A stretch of 64,000 nt of DNA from JAUIAS01 sp030425395 (lineage in GTDB: Bacteria; Pseudomonadota; Alphaproteobacteria; Rhodobacterales; Rhodobacteraceae). The stretch spans positions 2,728,001 through 2,792,000 of the forward strand of contig CP121336.1 in assembly GCA_043553855.1 (NCBI GenBank), written 5' to 3'. Positions within the stretch are counted from its first letter, which is position 1. Each line of letters begins with the position of its first letter. Shown in pieces: positions 9,167 to 17,102 of the stretch. The notes beneath the pieces are model-generated. The model had not been told where the DNA came from and did not search any database. It saw only the letters and a list, made by a program, of their open reading frames with translations. The position numbers and the translations under genes were made by a program.

Positions 9167-11184
9167 TCGACCACCTCCTGCAGCAGACCTGCGATCTCTG
9201 CTTCCAGCGTCTTCAACTCGGCGTCGATCTCGTCGAGCGGTCTCGGCGGCACGTATTTGTAAAAGTAGCGGTTGAAGTTGATCTCATACCCCACCCGCCC
9301 GACGTCGCCGTCCTGTGCGTCGGTGTAAGTCTCATCCACCCAGGCATCGGGGACGAAGGGCAGCACCTCGCGCTTCACGTAGTCTCGCCAGTCCTGGTCC
9401 AGCGGCACCAGCTCGTGATCGCGCAGATCGGTATCGGGTTCGGGATTGCCCTTTTTGTCGGTACAGTCCTCGGCATCCTCGTCGCGTTCGGAAAGCGCGG
9501 ACAGGATCGCCTTCTTAACGGGCGCACCAATCTTGACGCCCGCACGACGGAGGGCGGCGGTCAACGCATTGTCGAAGTCGTCACGGTCGATCCATCGTTC
9601 GTCCTTGGGCAGATGCACCAGCAACGCCTCCATGACGTCCTGTTGATCGTCTGCATCCAAACGCTGGAACGGTTTCGCATCGCGCAGTGCTTCGAGACCT
9701 TCCTTGGTCACGGAAAAAGCGAGTTTCAACGGGCGTTCGACGCGGATTTCGCGATACCCGAAGTCGGTCGTGGCGAAGATTTTGGACACGTCACCCCAGT
9801 CGCCATCCCCGTTCAACATCTCGGCATAAATGCGGGCAATCTTGTCACATGCCTCTTGCGGGATTTCGCGTCGTTTGGACCCGAGCGACTTGCGCATGGA
9901 TTTCCAAAACCGCTCACCGCTGGCATCGATCAATTGCACCTTGCCACGCCGCGCGCTGTCTTTGCGGTTGGTAAGCAACCAGACATAGGTCTGAATACCA
10001 GTGTTGTAGAACAAGTCGGTCGGCAACGCGATGATCGCCTCGACCCAGTCATTTTCAAGCATCCAGCGACGGATCTCGCTCTCGCCGGACCCGGCACCGC
10101 CCGTGAAGAGGGGCGAGCCGTTCATGACGATACCGATGCGCGAGCCTTGCTCGTCATGGCGCATCTTGGAGATCATGTGCTGGAGGAACAGGAGCTGCCC
10201 GTCCGAGATACGCGGCAGACCTGCGCCAAAGCGACCGTCCATCCCTTCGTCTTTCGCCTCGTCCTTGATCGGGTCGGCGTATTTTTTCCAATCCACGCCG
10301 TAGGGCGGGTTCGACAGCATGTAGTGGAATCGTTTGGTGTCGTGGGCGTCTTGGGTCAGCGTGTTACCGTATGCGATGTTCTCTGGGTTGTGCCCCGTCA
10401 CCAGCATGTCGGATTTACAGATCGCGAAGGATTCGGGGTTCAATTCCTGCCCAAAGAGTTCGACGCGGATGCGGTCGTTCAGCGCCTTCATCTCCATCTC
10501 GGCAATCGCGAGCATCCCGCCCGTGCCCGCCGCGGGGTCATAGACCTGGCGAATGACACCGCTGCCGGTCAGCGCCTCACGGTCGTTGATCAGCAGGAGC
10601 GACACGATGAGCCGGATCACCTCGCGCGGCGTGTAATGCTCGCCTGCCGTCTCGTTCGAGATTTCCGAGAAGCGGCGGATGAGGTCTTCGAACAGATACC
10701 CCATCTCAAGGTTGGAGATGGCGTCAGGGTGCAGATCGATCTGAGTGAACTTGTCGAAGACCTGATAGAGCAGACCCGCGTCGTTCAGACGTTTGAGTTG
10801 ATCGGTGAACAGGAACTTGTCGAGAAAGATATCGCGAACGTTGCCCGAGAACTTGGTGATGTAGTCGATCAGGTTCTTGTGGATGTCCTTGGCGTCCTGA
10901 CCTTTGAGCGAGGCGAAGGTGAACCGGGACAGGTTGTAAATACGTATGTCCTGCCCCACGACACCGGATAGCAGGGTATCTCGGGCGTCGTCATCCATGT
11001 CTTCGGGAAGGTTGCCTGCCATGTCGAGCACGGCGGGTTTGGTCTCTTCGAGAATGCAGTCGAGACGGCGCAGAACGACGAAGGGCAGGATGACCTTGCC
11101 ATACTCAGACTGCTTGAAGTCGCCGCGAAGCAGTTCGGCGATGGACCAGACGAATGACCCGAGTGACTTGATATCCGTGCTCAT
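9163..11184 (-). CDS. hsdM: Type I restriction-modification DNA methyltransferase subunit M
   Basis: This N6-adenine methyltransferase has the SAM-binding motif DPAAGTGGMLAIAEME near residue 220 and the catalytic NPPYGVDW near residue 290. The N-terminal ~150 residues match the HsdM helical domain (LRGDFKQSEYGKVILPFVVLRRLD). At 673 residues it is longer than many HsdM proteins; the extra C-terminal ~150 residues are highly charged and end LKTLEAEIAGLLQEVVE, likely the contact to HsdS. It is the first gene of the minus-strand restriction operon, with the ATG at 11184. It is intact. Confidence 0.95.
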   Translation of the reverse strand: MSTDIKSLGSFVWSIAELLRGDFKQSEYGKVILPFVVLRRLDCILEETKPAVLDMAGNLPEDMDDDARDTLLSGVVGQDIRIYNLSRFTFASLKGQDAKDIHKNLIDYITKFSGNVRDIFLDKFLFTDQLKRLNDAGLLYQVFDKFTQIDLHPDAISNLEMGYLFEDLIRRFSEISNETAGEHYTPREVIRLIVSLLLINDREALTGSGVIRQVYDPAAGTGGMLAIAEMEMKALNDRIRVELFGQELNPESFAICKSDMLVTGHNPENIAYGNTLTQDAHDTKRFHYMLSNPPYGVDWKKYADPIKDEAKDEGMDGRFGAGLPRISDGQLLFLQHMISKMRHDEQGSRIGIVMNGSPLFTGGAGSGESEIRRWMLENDWVEAIIALPTDLFYNTGIQTYVWLLTNRKDSARRGKVQLIDASGERFWKSMRKSLGSKRREIPQEACDKIARIYAEMLNGDGDWGDVSKIFATTDFGYREIRVERPLKLAFSVTKEGLEALRDAKPFQRLDADDQQDVMEALLVHLPKDERWIDRDDFDNALTAALRRAGVKIGAPVKKAILSALSERDEDAEDCTDKKGNPEPDTDLRDHELVPLDQDWRDYVKREVLPFVPDAWVDETYTDAQDGDVGRVGYEINFNRYFYKYVPPRPLDEIDAELKTLEAEIAGLLQEVVE

Positions 11185-11305
11185 GAAATGCTGACCGCCC
11201 CTATCGCTATGATTTCGTGCGGGTTTCCACCCACCTTATGTTCGCGATCACGTTAGCACGAGAGTTCGGTCGCGACCAAGGCGATCAGAAACCAGAACGA
11301 TAGTT

Positions 11306-11319
11306 TTTCATAAATGAAA
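11306..11319. promoter_or_regulatory. Palindrome TTTCATAAATGAAA, copy 1
   Basis: A perfect 14-bp palindrome in the divergent gap between hsdM and the small gene at 11397. An identical palindrome lies at 12239-12252. Two copies in promoter-like positions of one element suggest an operator for an element-encoded regulator, perhaps the ribbon-helix-helix-like protein at 11655-11858. A second imperfect inverted repeat (GCGCGAA...TTCGCGC) lies at 11323-11347. Confidence 0.45.
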
Positions 11320-11396
11320 GATCGCGCGAAATGGTTGCCATTCGCGCGGCGGTGTTTCGGACCTGATTGCGGATATTCCCCACATCAGGAGATTAA

Positions 11397-11606
11397 ATGA
11401 AAGTTCGGATGAAGATCCAAACGCGTCTGGATACATTGGAAACGCAGTTGAAGTCAGGTGACCACCTTCAATCAGCAGAAGGCGTCATCGCGGTTCTTAC
11501 GACCATCGCGTCGGTGTCGAAGTTCTGGCGCGACTTGTCAGATGAAGAACGTGACTTCGTCAATGCTGCGAGACTGGCGATTGAAGACCAGATGGTTTGG
11601 AAGTGA
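11397..11606 (+). CDS. Small protein of unknown function
   Basis: A 69-residue, largely helical and soluble protein (KIQTRLDTLETQLK, then a DLSDEERDFVNAARLAIED segment). An AGGAGA ribosome site lies 5 bases before the ATG, which supports it as a real gene. It is the only plus-strand gene in this part of the element, opposite hsdM and convergent with the gene pair at 11655-12040. No family recognised. Confidence 0.6.
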   Translation: MKVRMKIQTRLDTLETQLKSGDHLQSAEGVIAVLTTIASVSKFWRDLSDEERDFVNAARLAIEDQMVWK

Positions 11607-11654
11607 CGCTTTTCTCGGTCTTTGCCTGAGACGCCAACCACTCCCGAAACCGCA

Positions 11655-11858
11655 TCATCGTCTTGTGTCCGTCGAAACTGACCAGACAGATTTCTTGACC
11701 CCTGTCTTGCGCAGATGGTCGAGATACATCGCCAGCGCCTTGTGAATATGCTGAGTGCGGGGTGTCGATGTAGACCGATATTCGTCCAACTGACCGAGCA
11801 ATGCTGCGTCCACGTTGAGGTGGATTGCCCGGTAAGTTTTGTCATAGACGATTGCCAT
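11655..11858 (-). CDS. Small protein, possibly ribbon-helix-helix DNA-binding
   Basis: A 67-residue protein. The start YRAIHLNVDAALLGQLDEY followed by TPRTQHIHKALAMYLDHL has the strand-helix-helix shape of CopG/MetJ-like proteins; this is a pattern judgement, not a family match. An AGGAGG site precedes it and its ATG overlaps the stop of the upstream gene as TAATG, so the two are translated together. A candidate operator (TTTCATAAATGAAA) is present on both sides of the pair. Possible roles are control of the element's replication or restriction genes. Confidence 0.55.
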   Translation of the reverse strand: MAIVYDKTYRAIHLNVDAALLGQLDEYRSTSTPRTQHIHKALAMYLDHLRKTGVKKSVWSVSTDTRR

Positions 11859-12040
11859 TACTGAGCACCTCCTGCGTCAAGACCCGACCAAATGCCGTCA
11901 AAGTCATCTTCGTCTGTTTCCAGAACGTCGTCGTGGAAGTTGGATTCTAACTTGTAGATACGTTCTTCCAACGCCTTGATGTGTGCCTCTAAAACTGCCT
12001 TCTTCTGGTAAAGGCGGTAACGTTCTTGATTGATTTCCAT
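11858..12040 (-). CDS. Small coiled-coil protein of unknown function
   Basis: A 60-residue protein whose residues 7-33 (RYRLYQKKAVLEAHIKALEE and on) form a clear coiled-coil pattern, followed by an acidic tail DETDEDDFDG-like. A strong AAAGGAGA ribosome site stands before the ATG. It is the first gene of a two-gene operon with the ribbon-helix-helix-like protein. Partner binding through the coiled coil is likely; function unknown. Confidence 0.6.
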   Translation of the reverse strand: MEINQERYRLYQKKAVLEAHIKALEERIYKLESNFHDDVLETDEDDFDGIWSGLDAGGAQ

Positions 12041-12238
12041 TGGGAATCTCCTTTCGTGATAAATGTCTGATTACATATCTATTTATGCCGAAAGGATTCT
12101 TGTTTGGACGGATGATGTCAGATGGATTTCAACCGAAGACCTTCATGATTGTTGGTATGAATCATGACGTCTGGAAGTGGTCTCAAGAGTTTTTTGAAAC
12201 ATCATCTCACCCAAGGCAGGCAGGGGAGGGCATAAAGT

Positions 12239-12252
12239 TTTCATAAATGAAA
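12239..12252. promoter_or_regulatory. Palindrome TTTCATAAATGAAA, copy 2
   Basis: Second perfect copy of the 14-bp palindrome (16 bp with the flanking T and A), about 200 bp upstream of the coiled-coil/RHH-like operon and directly left of the hairpin array. It may be an operator or part of the replication control region. Confidence 0.45.
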
Positions 12253-12270
12253 AATCCAATCCAATGGATA

Positions 12271-12511
12271 TCCGCGAAGCGGAACGCGTCGCCAGACGCG
12301 TTGAACCAATACTCATTGTATCCAGTGGCATCGCTTCGCGATGTGCCGCGCTTCGCGCGTCACGGAACCATGTTGATAAGATTTTTTGTTATAATCATTT
12401 ACCCATTGGACCACTGCGAAGCAGCAACGTGTCGCCAGACACGTTGTCATGATGACCAACTGGGTTCTATCTGCGGTCAACTCGTCGCTTCGCGACCTTC
12501 GCGCTGCGCGC
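12271..12511. repeat. Array of eight mini-hairpins, candidate replication origin
   Basis: Within 240 bp there are eight short perfect hairpins in an A-B-A-B pattern. Type A is a GAA triloop hairpin followed by a GCCA-loop hairpin (12271-12283 with 12283-12302; 12414-12424 with 12426-12445). Type B is a TTC triloop hairpin followed by a CG-rich hairpin (12329-12343 with 12347-12359; 12484-12496 with 12501-12511). GCGAAGC or its complement occurs five times. The two GCCA hairpins have stems AACGCGTC and AACGTGTC, a compensated base-pair change, so pairing seems selected. No gene lies in 12041-12735; the remainder shows only non-coding sequence. Origin, ncRNA and REP-type repeat are all possible. 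Confidence 0.6.
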
Positions 12512-12735
12512 TCAGGACCCTCATTTTGGTAATCCTGATTTTTCTTATGCTTTCTTGAATCGCCACCAAACGCATTATTGAAGACCCATCTGGCAATCAC
12601 TCATGCCGAAACTCGGAACCATATCTGGTATCCGATTCAAGGGTCTTTAGCGATTTCTGGGTTTGATGCTGTCGTTACATCGTCCGGTAAGGGGTGGAAA
12701 GGTCTTGGTTCATCGGGGGCACTCCGCCCCGTTGG

Positions 12736-13398
12736 TCATTCCAAAGGCGCGACCAGATACCGCCAATGCCTTATATCCACCCCGAAGATGCGCCCCTTTG
12801 CTGTCTTGTCCAAGGCAAGAACCGACTTCACCGTCTCCAAAATGTTGACTACTTGACTACGCGCCTTGAGCGTTCTCACGCGTACCACCAAACGCTCTAG
12901 ACGGTCTTTCCGTTCTTGCGCCCGAACACGCGTCATTTGCTCATCATACCGACGCTCTTCTAAGACGAAGTGCACCGCGTTCAGATAACATTCAATCATT
13001 TCCAAGATGTGCTGACAGTCTCTCCCGACGAAATATCCATAAGCACTTCTTATGCGTGCTTCGCGTTCTTCGCGGGACATCAGGATATGTTCAGATTCCA
13101 GCAACAATGCTGCCTGACGTGGATGTCTTTCAAGATATGTCATCAGACCCCGCAAGTTTGCGACTTCATGCCCCTTCTTCATCGACAGAAATGTTTTCAC
13201 CCAACCATGAGACGCGAGAAACGCGTTTCGACGTGACCCGTCTTGATATGCCGCGAGATAGGCAATGATGACATGCAATGCCAAGAACTGAGGTTGTTCA
13301 GACAACACAACCATATGCGGATCGGAATACGCCGACCAAGCAGTAATCCGTTTCTGTGCCGTGAAGGTCGTTCTGTATGTCTGCGTATCAAAGTTCAT
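12736..13398 (-). CDS. Unknown protein upstream of the hairpin array
   Basis: A 220-residue protein, mostly helical and strongly basic near the C-terminus (RAQERKDRLERLVVRVRTLKAR at about 155-177). No catalytic motif is recognised. It is transcribed divergently from the SF3 helicase gene, with a 250-bp gap between them, and toward the hairpin array. Position suggests a role in element replication or its control, for example an origin-binding protein, but that is only inference. Confidence 0.6.
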   Translation of the reverse strand: MNFDTQTYRTTFTAQKRITAWSAYSDPHMVVLSEQPQFLALHVIIAYLAAYQDGSRRNAFLASHGWVKTFLSMKKGHEVANLRGLMTYLERHPRQAALLLESEHILMSREEREARIRSAYGYFVGRDCQHILEMIECYLNAVHFVLEERRYDEQMTRVRAQERKDRLERLVVRVRTLKARSQVVNILETVKSVLALDKTAKGRIFGVDIRHWRYLVAPLE

Positions 13399-13651
13399 TC
13401 AAATGCCTGTCGAAAATTCGGTTTAAAAAAAAGATCGCCGCTACTTCGGCGCGCTCGAAGTATTTATATAACTAAGGCAGCGCTCTTCCGAAAAAATTCC
13501 GGTCTGTTGTTATGTTGCAACACTAGTTCATTCGGGCGACGCTTACCAAAATCTTTGGATCGTTGATTTGGTCCGCTAGAATACTTGACCTTTGTTCCTG
13601 AGGTGCGGTTTCATCGTAGTCAGGTAGTCACCGGAAATTGGTTCGAGAAAA

Positions 13652-15268
13652 ATGCAAAAAGGATTTCTTCCAAACTGGGTCGAGCAGACGTCTAGTAGCG
13701 TAAAACTCCACAATCGCCGTCTTATCCGGTTTCTCTCAGAGAATGGTTACGGTAACTTTCGAGTTGCGGCAGACCGAACGTCAGAACATGTGATTTTTCG
13801 CAATCAAAATGGTGTTCTGGAAGTTCATTCGGCAAAGTCGGTGAAGAACTGGATAGCAAAGTGGGTCGAGAACCACGACAAAATCAATGAGGAAAAAAAG
13901 GACCTCATTCTCGACAAATTGATCGCTATCACCCTGTCCACGATGCAAACCCTTCTTCACTCCCTGCCACAGTTCAGTGAGGCAGGTGGGGTGGACACCA
14001 AAAAGTTGCCGTTGTTCCGCGACGGTCGCAATGAGTGTTACCTGCACTTCAAGAATGCTACCGTGCGTGTATCGGCAGATGATGTTTCACTGGTTCAACG
14101 CGCCGATGAGAGCAGCGGAAACATCTGGGAATCCAAAGTGATTGACCACGAGATTGCTCTCCTTGGCGCGAATGCCTCGCAAAAGTCCTCGCCCTTCCGC
14201 GACTTCATCTACTACGCGATGAAGTCCAAGACCGATCCAGTAAAGGATGGGACTGAACTGAAACTTGAGGTCGGAGAGGACCGCTGGACGCATGCCAAAG
14301 ACGCGTTCGAAACCGGGTTTGGATACCTAATCCACGAATACAACCCGCCTGACGAAGCGAAGGTGGTGGCATTCATCGACGTGGATAGTTCCCCTGAGCG
14401 AACAGACGGTGGCAATGGCAAGTCCGTTGCCATGGAATGTATCAAGTATTTCCGAAAGACGGCATTCGTTGACGGAAAGTCGTTTCGGAAAGCGATGGCA
14501 GACTCGTCACGCTTCAATTTCTCGAACGTCGAGGTGGATACTGGGTTCATCTTCATCAACGACCTCAATCCCGACTTCGATCTGACCCAACTGTTCTCGA
14601 TCATCACCGACGACATGACGGTCGAACAGAAAGGCAAGAACAAGGTCGTCATTCCCAAGGACCGCAAACCAAAGATGGGTCTGACGACCAACTATGTCAT
14701 AACTGGCGTAGGCGTCTCATATGAACGCCGCCAGCATATAGTCGAGTTCGGCAACTTCTGGAGCAGATGCACTCGTCACCACATCAAACCTCGAGATGTG
14801 ATCGGAAAAAACATCGGCGACGAGTTTGATCATGATGACTGGAATGCCTTCTACAACTATGGGTTCCACTGCATTCAGCGATATCTCAAGGAAGGTTTGG
14901 TCGCGACAGGTAATGCCTCATACAAAGTCAAGGCACTGACCCAATCCATTGAAGGCGTGGGATCATCGGGCGAGGTGGTGACTTGGATCGACAACTGGAT
15001 CAAGACAACACGAGTGGATCAAGGTTTCGACAAAAATGGCATCACGGTCGATGCCCTCTACGACGCTTTTACGTCAGACTACCCCGATCTTGCACGGTCT
15101 TGGTCGCAGTCGAAATTTCACGATGCTGTGTTCAAGTTTGTTACCGCCGGCGATGAATACGAATACAACGCAGAAAAAGCGAACAAGGGCAGCACCAAGT
15201 CTGCACGCCGTATTCGTGAAGGTGCCCGTGGGAACCAGAAAGACGTGATCAAGATTACCAATCTCTAA
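13652..15268 (+). CDS. SF3-type helicase, probable replication protein of the element
   Basis: A 538-residue protein. Residues ~245-345 hold an SF3/D5-like helicase core: Walker A GGNGKS, Walker B TGFIFINDLN and a third motif in RKPKMGLTTNYVITG. This resembles the phage primase-helicase ATPase (DUF5906-like) group. The N-terminal 230 residues show no recognisable primase motif, and the C-terminal ~130 residues look like a winged-helix tail. The start has only a weak purine-rich site. Helicases of this kind drive replication of phages, satellites and plasmids; the element may therefore replicate after excision. A hairpin terminator candidate follows at 15297. Confidence 0.75.
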   Translation: MQKGFLPNWVEQTSSSVKLHNRRLIRFLSENGYGNFRVAADRTSEHVIFRNQNGVLEVHSAKSVKNWIAKWVENHDKINEEKKDLILDKLIAITLSTMQTLLHSLPQFSEAGGVDTKKLPLFRDGRNECYLHFKNATVRVSADDVSLVQRADESSGNIWESKVIDHEIALLGANASQKSSPFRDFIYYAMKSKTDPVKDGTELKLEVGEDRWTHAKDAFETGFGYLIHEYNPPDEAKVVAFIDVDSSPERTDGGNGKSVAMECIKYFRKTAFVDGKSFRKAMADSSRFNFSNVEVDTGFIFINDLNPDFDLTQLFSIITDDMTVEQKGKNKVVIPKDRKPKMGLTTNYVITGVGVSYERRQHIVEFGNFWSRCTRHHIKPRDVIGKNIGDEFDHDDWNAFYNYGFHCIQRYLKEGLVATGNASYKVKALTQSIEGVGSSGEVVTWIDNWIKTTRVDQGFDKNGITVDALYDAFTSDYPDLARSWSQSKFHDAVFKFVTAGDEYEYNAEKANKGSTKSARRIREGARGNQKDVIKITNL

Positions 15269-15296
15269 CCAAAACTTGCTTGACTACCTGTCTACA

Positions 15297-15318
15297 AACG
15301 GACGCGCCCGCGTCCGTT
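15297..15318 (+). terminator. Hairpin after the helicase gene
   Basis: AACGGACGCG and CGCGTCCGTT form a perfect inverted repeat with a minimal loop, 28 bp after the helicase stop, followed by TCTTG. The T-run is weak, so termination is plausible but not certain. Confidence 0.4.
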
Positions 15319-15372
15319 CTTGCGCCAGCAAGGGTTGATAAATCGAAATGGCACATTTGAGTTAACTGATGC

Positions 15373-15465
15373 GTGTCAAATTCATGTGCCACCGAAACCA
15401 TCACATTAGACCTTTCCTCTTGCCAATGTGACAGACCTTCGTTGGACCTAGACCCAAATGTGACA
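15373..15465. promoter_or_regulatory. Candidate recombination site (res-like) before the serine recombinase
   Basis: AATGTGACA occurs twice in direct orientation (15425-15433, 15457-15465) and TCACATT, its inverse, at 15401-15407; a TGTCAAA stands at 15374. Serine resolvases usually act at such clustered subsites directly upstream of their own gene. Confidence 0.35.
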
Positions 15466-15482
15466 AAGCAGGAGGGTCGCAC

Positions 15483-16016
15483 ATGAAAGTTGGATATCGT
15501 CGCGTCAGCACCATCGACCAGAACCTTGAGCGCCAAGACCTCGGTGACGTTGACCGCGTTTTTGAGGAGAAAGTCAGCGGCAAGAATACAGAACGCGCTG
15601 CGTTGCAAGACATGTTGTCATTCGTTCGGGAAGGCGACGAGGTCGTCGTGTTCAGCATCGACCGTCTTGCGCGTGACCTTCGTGACTTGCAGACGATTAT
15701 TCAGACGCTCAACGACAAGGGCGTCACGATATCTTTCATTTCTGAAAAGTTGACCTTCAACGGTGACAGCGACGACGCGTTCAGTCGGTTGCAGTTACAG
15801 TTGATGGGGGCGTTCGCGGAGTTCGAAAGGAACATCATCCGCAAACGTCAGGCAGAAGGCATCGCAAAGGCGAAGGCACGTGGCGTTTACAAAGGTCGTA
15901 AGAAAAAGGTCGATGACCAGAAAATCATCGACCTCAAGCAGCAGGGTAAACGTGTCAGCGAGATTGCGGCAGCACTGGGCGTGTCGCGGATGACGGTGTA
16001 TCGGGCGTTGAACTGA
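15483..16016 (+). CDS. Serine recombinase (resolvase/invertase family)
   Basis: A 177-residue protein of usual resolvase length. The catalytic serine is in GYRRVSTIDQNLERQ (residue ~9), followed by VFSIDRLARDLRDL with the conserved arginines, EFERNIIRKRQAEGIAKAKARG at the end of the catalytic domain, and a C-terminal helix-turn-helix ISEIAAALGVSRMTVYRAL-like segment. An AGGAGG site precedes the ATG. It may resolve multimers of the excised element or invert a segment. It is downstream of the helicase and belongs with the replication functions. Confidence 0.9.
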   Translation: MKVGYRRVSTIDQNLERQDLGDVDRVFEEKVSGKNTERAALQDMLSFVREGDEVVVFSIDRLARDLRDLQTIIQTLNDKGVTISFISEKLTFNGDSDDAFSRLQLQLMGAFAEFERNIIRKRQAEGIAKAKARGVYKGRKKKVDDQKIIDLKQQGKRVSEIAAALGVSRMTVYRALN

Positions 16017-16035
16017 CGTAAGAGCGCGAGACGCT

Positions 16036-16599
16036 CTAGCGCCCGCCCATTTTTCCATACATCGGTCGAAGCGATTGCCAGAGCGTGTCTTCTACGCATT
16101 GCAGTATTCGTGGGTCGACTTCGCCCAAAACACTCTGCACTCGCAGGATCACTGATCCTGGTTCGTCAGGCATCCATCGCCACATGTGCATCGCGTAGGT
16201 GCCATCCGCCGCCCGCCAAAGGTGTTGCTTCAATCGTTGTCGAATGCGGGTTGCTCCAGAACTTCCGACATAAAGCGCAACCGTATTTTGATACTGTTCG
16301 TTGTCTCGCGGTAGTTTGTATGGACGATTGGCATCTTCCCGTTCCTGTTGAAGACTTGCGCGAATGATCTGCGCCGTTTCGGGGGAGTCTGCTTCAATTG
16401 AGTAGATCGCGGGTTGGCGGATATTGTCACCCAGTTCTTGCATCAACCATGCTGGCAGGTGCGTTTCAGGAAGTCCGCCGTGAATCTGCGTGAGGGTGTA
16501 TTGGCGCGTAACTGGTGGTGCGTATTGGAGTGCAGCAACCTGGTACTGTAGCGAGGTAAGTTCGTTTTGGGCGGTGGCGAGAAGTTCTGGTCCGATCAT
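16036..16599 (-). CDS. GIY-YIG-like nuclease protein
   Basis: A 187-residue protein. PAIYSIEAD at ~82-90 and VALYVGSS at ~118-125 followed by RIRQRLKQHLW match the GIY-YIG core in degenerate form (IYS and YVG). VEDTLWQSLRPMYGK near the C-terminus carries the glutamate expected in that fold. The ATG overlaps the stop of the partner gene as ATGA. Such nucleases occur in restriction, homing and repair; in this island a defence role is likely. Family assignment is by motif only. Confidence 0.5.
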   Translation of the reverse strand: MIGPELLATAQNELTSLQYQVAALQYAPPVTRQYTLTQIHGGLPETHLPAWLMQELGDNIRQPAIYSIEADSPETAQIIRASLQQEREDANRPYKLPRDNEQYQNTVALYVGSSGATRIRQRLKQHLWRAADGTYAMHMWRWMPDEPGSVILRVQSVLGEVDPRILQCVEDTLWQSLRPMYGKMGGR

Positions 16600-17102
16600 T
16601 CGTTTATCCCACCTGAGTCCGTATCCGGTTGCTCCCCAGCATTTCCGTCGGCGTCCAATCGATTGCGCGCCGCCTCCAATACTTCTGGTTCAAACCTGTG
16701 CGCATAACGCAAGACGACTGCCTCGGCGCTCAAGTCGAGCATTCCGCGGTCGCGCAGCAGGTGGTAACCATCTGACGGTTGCGAAGACAGAGTTAGATCG
16801 CGCAACGTGGTTTCGACACCAACGCGTCCTATCTTTTGGCGGGTGCGACTTAGTCTGATCGTCTTGCCACGTTCCAGACTGAGTTCGTGTTCAAGTGCTG
16901 AGATGGTTTTCCAAAAGTCTAGCACCAGAGGATCGTTTCCGTCATCAACGTCTTGAGATGCGCGAACCTCGATCAGGCGTCGTCTCGCTGTCTCCTCAAC
17001 CTCTTGAGCACCTTCTCGTTCGGCGTTCGCGATCCAGTTACGCAGTTTGGTCTCGTCGTCGCAGGTTGCGATGATTTCGAGGATCTTCTGGTGTTTTGAC
17101 AT
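16596..17102 (-). CDS. Unknown partner of the GIY-YIG-like protein
   Basis: A 168-residue, charged, probably all-helical protein (N-terminal KILEIIATCDDETKLRNWIANAE, central LEHELSLERGKTIRLSRTRQKIG). It contains an internal DGYHLLRDRGMLDLSAEAVVLRY segment. It is the first gene of a two-gene minus-strand operon; its stop overlaps the next start as ATGA, which suggests the two proteins act together, perhaps as a DNA-binding or specificity subunit plus nuclease. No family recognised. Confidence 0.55.
   Translation of the reverse strand: MSKHQKILEIIATCDDETKLRNWIANAEREGAQEVEETARRRLIEVRASQDVDDGNDPLVLDFWKTISALEHELSLERGKTIRLSRTRQKIGRVGVETTLRDLTLSSQPSDGYHLLRDRGMLDLSAEAVVLRYAHRFEPEVLEAARNRLDADGNAGEQPDTDSGGINE

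Noticed and set aside
12271..12511. Retron-type msr-msd RNA or CRISPR array
   Set aside because: Hairpins are short and not spaced by unique spacers, and the reverse transcriptase is about 5 kb away with other genes between; no repeat-spacer pattern exists.
12578..12900. Small open frames (62-92 codons) in the gap after the hairpin array
   Set aside because: No ribosome sites, no family resemblance, and they overlap the convincing minus-strand gene 12736-13398.
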